A stretch of DNA of 62,480 bases from contig JANPFV010000041.1 of assembly GCA_031423615.1 (NCBI GenBank), positions 1 to 62,480 of the forward strand, written 5' to 3'. Below, in pieces: positions 61,458-62,480 of this stretch. Numbering within the stretch: position 1 is the first letter of the stretch; the number at the start of each line of letters is the position of its first letter. A program made the position numbers and the translations under genes. The stretch is from JADLGJ01 sp031423615. GTDB lineage: Bacteria; Omnitrophota; Gorgyraeia; Zapsychrales; JANLHA01. The notes under the pieces were generated by a model, which made no database searches, had not been told where the DNA came from, and saw nothing but the letters and a program-made list of their open reading frames with translations.

Positions 61458-61471
61458 ATTTTTCCTTTGAA

Positions 61472-61795
61472 TTAACCGAGATTTGGCTGAATTTTGGCCA
61501 AAAGCTGAGCTTTGCCCATACCGCCCACAAATTGATTGACCACTTTGCCATTTTTAAAAACCATAAGGGTGGGAATGGACATAATACTATGTTCCGCCGC
61601 CAATTCGCCGGCTTCGTCCACATTGACTTTAACGACCTTAAGTTTACCGGTAAGGTCTTGGGCCAGTTCATCGACGATAGGGGCCAACTGTTTGCAAGGG
61701 CCGCACCATTCAGCCCAAAAATCCACCAATACAGGTAAAGGCGATTTTAAAACTTCAGCTTCAAAATTTTTTTCCGTGACGTTAACAACCGACAT
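61472..61795 (-). CDS. trxA: Thioredoxin
   Basis: The 107-residue protein has the active site VDFWAEWCGPCKQL (Cys31, Cys34), the cis-Pro loop SIMSIPTLMVFKNGK and a normal C-terminal helix. It is a cytoplasmic disulfide reductase. It is the first gene of the operon through panD, def, lipA, mla and YggT genes, with a strong promoter 80 bases upstream and AGGAG before the ATG. Confidence 0.96.
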   Translation of the reverse strand: MSVVNVTEKNFEAEVLKSPLPVLVDFWAEWCGPCKQLAPIVDELAQDLTGKLKVVKVNVDEAGELAAEHSIMSIPTLMVFKNGKVVNQFVGGMGKAQLLAKIQPNLG

Positions 61796-61875
61796 TATCT
61801 TTCTCCTTTAATAGCATAAAACTTATTGCAGCACAAAAGCTTAATTAATATTCCTCTTAATACTGAGGAGCCATT

Positions 61876-61903
61876 ATTATATCTATCTGCAAAAATCTTT
61901 CAA
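61876..61903 (-). promoter_or_regulatory. Promoter for the trxA operon
   Basis: On the minus strand TTGAAA (61903-61898), 16 bases, TATAAT (61881-61876). +1 near 61869 gives a leader of about 74 bases before the trxA ATG. Confidence 0.75.
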
Positions 61904-62234
61904 GGGATAATTTTTGTGGGGTTGGTGTCATTGACCCGAGCGCCAGCCAGCCGGTAAAAAATCTGGATTAATAAAACCGCCTGTGCTATACTTATTTTCA
62001 CCTACCGTTTTTCCGCTCTTTTAAAGAGTCTTTGCCCTTAACAAAATCCCAAGACACCATTGATCAAAATTCACGCTTCTGTATTAAAAGAGGCCTTGAT
62101 CCCAAAATGCAATCCATCACCCTTCCCCTTTAATAAAAAGTCATACCCATGCATTTTGGCGACCAAGATTTTATCAATGAGCTTGAGATTTTATTAAATA
62201 TTCATTCAAAAATCTGGTTAGGGAGAAATTAAAA
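61904..62234. other. Divergent intergenic region before the last gene
   Basis: The region between the trxA promoter and the final plus-strand gene holds a weak plus-strand -10 (tatact near 61987), a small near-palindrome (ctcttttaaagag near 62018) and, at 62071-62190 on the minus strand, a 39-codon open frame ending KASFNTEA that looks protein-like but has no start signal. No gene is claimed. Confidence 0.35.
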
Positions 62235-62480
62235 ATGGTTAAATCAAATTGTATCAAAAAAGTCGTCGTATTATTCGCAGCGTTTGCCGCCATAGGGACA
62301 GCAATCTTCCCAACCTTGGCCCACGCTCAAACCCCGGTTGGCAGACCAATAATTCGAATCAACCCGATCACAACAGCTAAAGCAGCGATTGACAAATACT
62401 TTAGTGTTCTCTTAAGTGCCGGTGATTCCACAAAAGCAAAATACATGATGAATGCTGCCATAGCTCGGGTGACCTATCCT
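62235..62480 (+). CDS. Secreted protein, N-terminal part only
   Basis: ATG at 62235, with AGGGAGAAA 8 bases upstream, opens a frame of 82 codons that leaves the window. It begins with a signal peptide (IKKVVVLFAAFAAIGTAIF, with cleavage probably after AHA) and a Pro-rich start, then TTAKAAIDKYFSVLLSAGD. No family is recognised from this part. It is transcribed away from the trxA operon. Confidence 0.7.
   Translation, partial: MVKSNCIKKVVVLFAAFAAIGTAIFPTLAHAQTPVGRPIIRINPITTAKAAIDKYFSVLLSAGDSTKAKYMMNAAIARVTYP

Noticed and set aside
1..62480. CRISPR array or prophage
   Set aside because: No regular spaced repeats, no Cas genes and no phage structural genes are visible; the only defence genes are those of the type III island.

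Overview
The window looks like a chromosomal segment of a diderm, LPS-making bacterium of the PVC/Omnitrophota type. This is inferred from gene content, not from a database comparison. Supporting points are a complete early lipid A set with an LpxC-FabZ fusion and LpxI, a BamA/Skp pair, an Mla-type lipid transporter, a SpoVG protein carrying a zinc ribbon, and a tiny COX24/mS38-like basic protein. Most genes lie on the minus strand in long operons with 4-nt overlaps. TTG starts with good ribosome binding sites recur (rpsR, the Gfo/Idh gene, the hexapeptide acetyltransferase).

Layout in coordinate order (transcription mostly runs right to left). 1-2.3 kb: a partial secreted protein carrying an in-frame palindromic repeat, a decayed nuclease fragment, and lpxI. 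2.3-8.6 kb: lpxA, lpxC-fabZ, lpxD, skp/ompH and bamA, with a consensus promoter that would make bamA leaderless. 8.7-19.4 kb: an informational and housekeeping run read as hisG, mS38-like gene, TPR gene, ispE, spoVG, tRNA-Gln, GIY-YIG gene, glmU, prs, rplY, pth, rpsF, ssb, rpsR, rplI, dnaB. Much of this order is that of Bacillus. The dnaB frame is interrupted by one TAA codon. 19.4-33.8 kb: a divergent PpiD-like foldase, then TlpA-like thioredoxin, cutA, pgeF, rmuC, dinB, a pseudopilin, an ABC-F protein, RNA modification genes, a hydrolase, a lone receiver, a dCMP deaminase, ychF and an aminotransferase.

33.9-40.1 kb is an AT-richer five-gene island: a small XRE regulator, a type III Mod methyltransferase, a type III Res helicase-nuclease, an AlbA_2/Schlafen-like ATPase regulator and a short coiled-coil ORF, all overlapping or nearly so. 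The regulator has its own promoter, a palindrome over the -10 and two 16-bp direct repeats upstream, so the island looks like a self-controlled restriction-modification module of acquired origin.

40.1-52.3 kb: envelope and signalling genes (coiled-coil membrane protein, TMTC-like TPR membrane protein, AsmA-like protein, Hpt protein plus hybrid kinase, M48 protease, an HD protein that has lost one HD histidine, rlmB) and a sugar-modification cluster (oxidoreductase, acetyltransferase, glycosyltransferase). 52.3-54.2 kb: two plus-strand membrane protein genes. 54.2-61.9 kb: greA, ybaB and a trxA-panD-def-lipA-flippase-mla operon. The window ends in a plus-strand secreted protein cut by the edge.
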